NCBI GenBank assembly: GCA_019136325.1
Contig: JAGVUJ010000133.1
Span: 1 to 37,234 of the forward strand
Length of the DNA stretch: 37,234 nt
From: Deltaproteobacteria bacterium
GTDB lineage: Bacteria > Desulfobacterota > Syntrophia > Syntrophales > Smithellaceae
Reading direction: 5' to 3'
Shown here: in pieces, positions 35,494-37,234 of the stretch
Position numbering within the stretch: position 1 is the first letter of the stretch
Layout: each line of letters starts with the position of its first letter
Program-made: the position numbers and the translations under genes
The notes under the pieces: model-generated
What the model was told of the DNA's origin: nothing
Seen by the model: the letters and a program-made list of their open reading frames with translations, nothing else
Database searches by the model: none

Positions 35494-36636
35494 CTAGACG
35501 ACTGTCAGCAGAACATAGGCGACGGAAAACCGGCCGCTTTCCGGTATAAAACAGAGAAGTTTCTGCCCGACCTTTAATTGACCCGAATGGAACAGTTCTT
35601 CCATGATCACATAAATGGAAGCGGAACCCGTGTTGCCCTTGCAGGTCAGGTTGGTAAACCATTTTTCATAGGGAATTTTAAAACCGATGCCTTCCAGCGC
35701 CGTATAGATTTTCTCCCGGAAGAAATCCGAAGAATAATGAGGCAGGTACCAGTCTATCTCGTCCGGTTTAATTTTTCTTCGTTCGATGGTGCGGGATAGT
35801 CCCAGGTCGATCATCACGCGAACGATTTCCCGGTTGAGCAGTTCGGTGTCCTGCTTGAGGGCGAAATAATTCTTGGACAGCGCTTCTTCCAGCGAATGAA
35901 GCTGACGCCAGCCGATAATCGTGCCATCTTCATTTTTGTGAGCCCCGGCGTACATGCAGGTGTCCAACTGTCCCGCGTAGGCAATGTTTTCGATCCAGTC
36001 CACGCGCAACGAAAGGCCGCTTTGATTTTTTTTGCCGGACATAAAAACGGCGCCGGCCGCGTCGGATAGCATCCAGCGCAGGAAATCCGACTCAAAGGGC
36101 AGGACGGGATGATTCTTGAAATCGGGATCGCCCTGGAGATGCTCAAAAAAATTCGATTTGATCAGGGATGATGCCAGTTCCGAGCCGGTGGACACGGCGT
36201 TGTCGCTCAGTCCCAGAGCGACGTTGGCATAAGCGGCTTTGAAAGCCGTGATGCCGCACAGGCAGATGCCTGCGGTTGTGATGACCTCGCACGACGGGAT
36301 GCCCAGTTCGCCCTGCACCATCAGACCGTGACCGGGTAGAAGCACGTCGGGAGTGGATGTCCCGCAGCAGAGCATCTGAATATCGTTGACCGAAAAGCCG
36401 TCATAGGGTTTTAATCCGCGCACGGCTTCGGCGGTCAGCCGGGCATTGGTATAGTTGAGTTCGCCGGTTTTACGGTCAATGGCGTAATAGCGTTTTTCGA
36501 TGCCGTTGTTTTTCAAAATTCTGTTTTTTATCCGGGAAGGAATATTGTGCACGGCGCCCAGCACCGTTTCCATTTCGTCGTTGGTCACCGGATCGTTGGG
36601 CAGAAACGCGGCAATGTCGTTGATATAAACGTCCAT
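35494..36636 (-). CDS. 3-oxoacyl-ACP synthase III-like protein
   Basis: 380-aa thiolase-fold condensing enzyme of the FabH/KAS III type. Candidate catalytic residues are a Cys in TTAGICLCGITAF (residue 125 or 127), a His in WYLPHYSSD and an Asn in TNLTCKGNTGSAS, so the Cys-His-Asn triad is probably complete. Length exceeds standard FabH (~320 aa), and segments such as CGTSTPDVLLPGH and SDAAGAV resemble the larger members found in specialised lipid or polyketide-like pathways rather than housekeeping fatty acid synthesis. AGAGGAAAG lies before the ATG. It starts 12 bp after a radical SAM gene, so the two form an operon. Confidence 0.85.
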   Translation of the reverse strand: MDVYINDIAAFLPNDPVTNDEMETVLGAVHNIPSRIKNRILKNNGIEKRYYAIDRKTGELNYTNARLTAEAVRGLKPYDGFSVNDIQMLCCGTSTPDVLLPGHGLMVQGELGIPSCEVITTAGICLCGITAFKAAYANVALGLSDNAVSTGSELASSLIKSNFFEHLQGDPDFKNHPVLPFESDFLRWMLSDAAGAVFMSGKKNQSGLSLRVDWIENIAYAGQLDTCMYAGAHKNEDGTIIGWRQLHSLEEALSKNYFALKQDTELLNREIVRVMIDLGLSRTIERRKIKPDEIDWYLPHYSSDFFREKIYTALEGIGFKIPYEKWFTNLTCKGNTGSASIYVIMEELFHSGQLKVGQKLLCFIPESGRFSVAYVLLTVV

Positions 36637-36648
36637 AAATTCTTTCCT

Positions 36649-37234
36649 CTACGCGGTTTTATGCGGCTTGTGGTGCAGTCTTTTGACCATGTCGGCAAAT
36701 GTTTTATAGAACCGGGCTTCCGGCATTTTGGTTTTCGTTACGGCGTTCGTGAACGTATAGTAATCCAGATCGTCAATGACAATATCCTTTTTCATCTTTT
36801 CATAAAGCGGCGTGCCCGGAATGGGCGTTAAAACCGAAATCACCGGAATCTGGATTTTATGGGCGGCAATAAACGCTTCCAGCTTTTCGAAATCGCTTTC
36901 GTCATAATCGGGCGAGGCGATGAAATCGCCGACCATGATGATGCCCACGTCATGCAGGATCTCAATGGCCTCATGGATGACGTGTCCCTGATATTTTTTG
37001 TTATAGCCGTCCAGTCGCGCGTCTTGAAAATCCTCAAAACCGATCACCACCGCGTAAAGTCCGGCCTCTTTCCATTTTTTCATCAGATCCGGATTTTTGA
37101 CGATCGTGTCGGCCCGGACATCGGCAAAAAACTTTTTCCGGATACCGGATTGCATGATTTTTGCGTAAAGGTCAAGCGATAAGGACAGATTACCGAACGT
37201 GTTGGCGTCGACCATCCTGATGAAGGGAATATCG
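36649..37234 (-). CDS. Radical SAM protein, C-terminal part (5' end outside the window)
   Basis: The frame runs open past the window edge; residues before the first ATG (DIPFIR, then MVDANTFGN) fit the interior of a radical SAM enzyme (strand with VDxNTFGN), so this is a fragment, about 195 residues. Visible features are FFADVRADTI, YAVVIGFEDFQDARL, IIMVGDFIASPDYDE and LTPIPGTPLY, typical of the C-terminal half of B12-dependent-type or Elp3-like radical SAM proteins. The CxxxCxxC cluster motif would lie outside the window. It is in an operon with the KAS III-like gene, suggesting a lipid or polyketide-modifying pathway. Confidence 0.85.
   Translation of the reverse strand, partial: DIPFIRMVDANTFGNLSLSLDLYAKIMQSGIRKKFFADVRADTIVKNPDLMKKWKEAGLYAVVIGFEDFQDARLDGYNKKYQGHVIHEAIEILHDVGIIMVGDFIASPDYDESDFEKLEAFIAAHKIQIPVISVLTPIPGTPLYEKMKKDIVIDDLDYYTFTNAVTKTKMPEARFYKTFADMVKRLHHKPHKTA

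Overview
The window looks like a chromosome segment from a strictly anaerobic, Gram-negative deltaproteobacterium (Desulfobacterota, most like the Syntrophus/Smithella group). Three things point that way: the glyA-dCMP deaminase-nrdR-rib-nusB gene order, outer-membrane genes (LPS-type glycosyltransferase and kinase, two-partner secretion), and an anaerobe-type hybrid cluster protein with its own ferredoxin and Crp/Fnr regulator. The taxonomic call is an inference from gene content only.

Layout. (1) 1-5188, plus strand: a tight housekeeping run of glyA (5' end cut off), dCMP deaminase, nrdR, ribE, ribBA, ribH, nusB and an orphan N-terminal domain of the M17 aminopeptidase family. It links one-carbon and dNTP metabolism to riboflavin synthesis; ribD is absent from its usual place. 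(2) 5221-13755, minus strand: a triple-PAS GGDEF-EAL protein, a deoxyhypusine-synthase-like enzyme next to a Ddl-like ATP-grasp ligase, a B12-binding-type radical SAM protein, and an LPS-type kinase/glycosyltransferase pair. (3) 13988-27910, minus strand: an export and surface region. It holds an exported protein with an adhesin-E-like C-terminus, a papain-like protease with a CARDB domain, a lipoprotein, and a two-partner secretion locus in which one TpsB transporter gene lies between two paralogous giant GLUG-repeat TpsA genes. The two tpsA genes share signal peptides, C-termini, 3' flanks and terminator hairpins, so the locus arose by duplication. (4) A tRNA-Arg(CCT) on the minus strand at 28228-28304. 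(5) 28842-31300, plus strand: an Ala/Pro-rich lipoprotein, a DUF4907-like exported protein and a six-bladed kelch protein ending in a CFI-box-type C-terminal segment. (6) 31487-35486: a cupin, then a divergent Crp/Fnr regulator (HcpR-like) and the hcp-ferredoxin-'nitrous oxide-stimulated promoter' operon. (7) 35494-37234, minus strand: a ketoacyl synthase III-like enzyme and the C-terminal part of a radical SAM protein.

The strongest observations are: the tpsA2-tpsB-tpsA1 duplication, with a compensatory base change in the terminator stem and a vestige of the tpsB start downstream of tpsA1; a single HcpR/FNR-like palindrome placed to activate hcp at -41.5 while covering the -35 of its own regulator gene; a perfect 39-nt palindrome inside a coding sequence next to hcp; and a bacterial deoxyhypusine-synthase-like gene paired with an ATP-grasp ligase. 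I saw no CRISPR array, integrase, transposase or rRNA gene.
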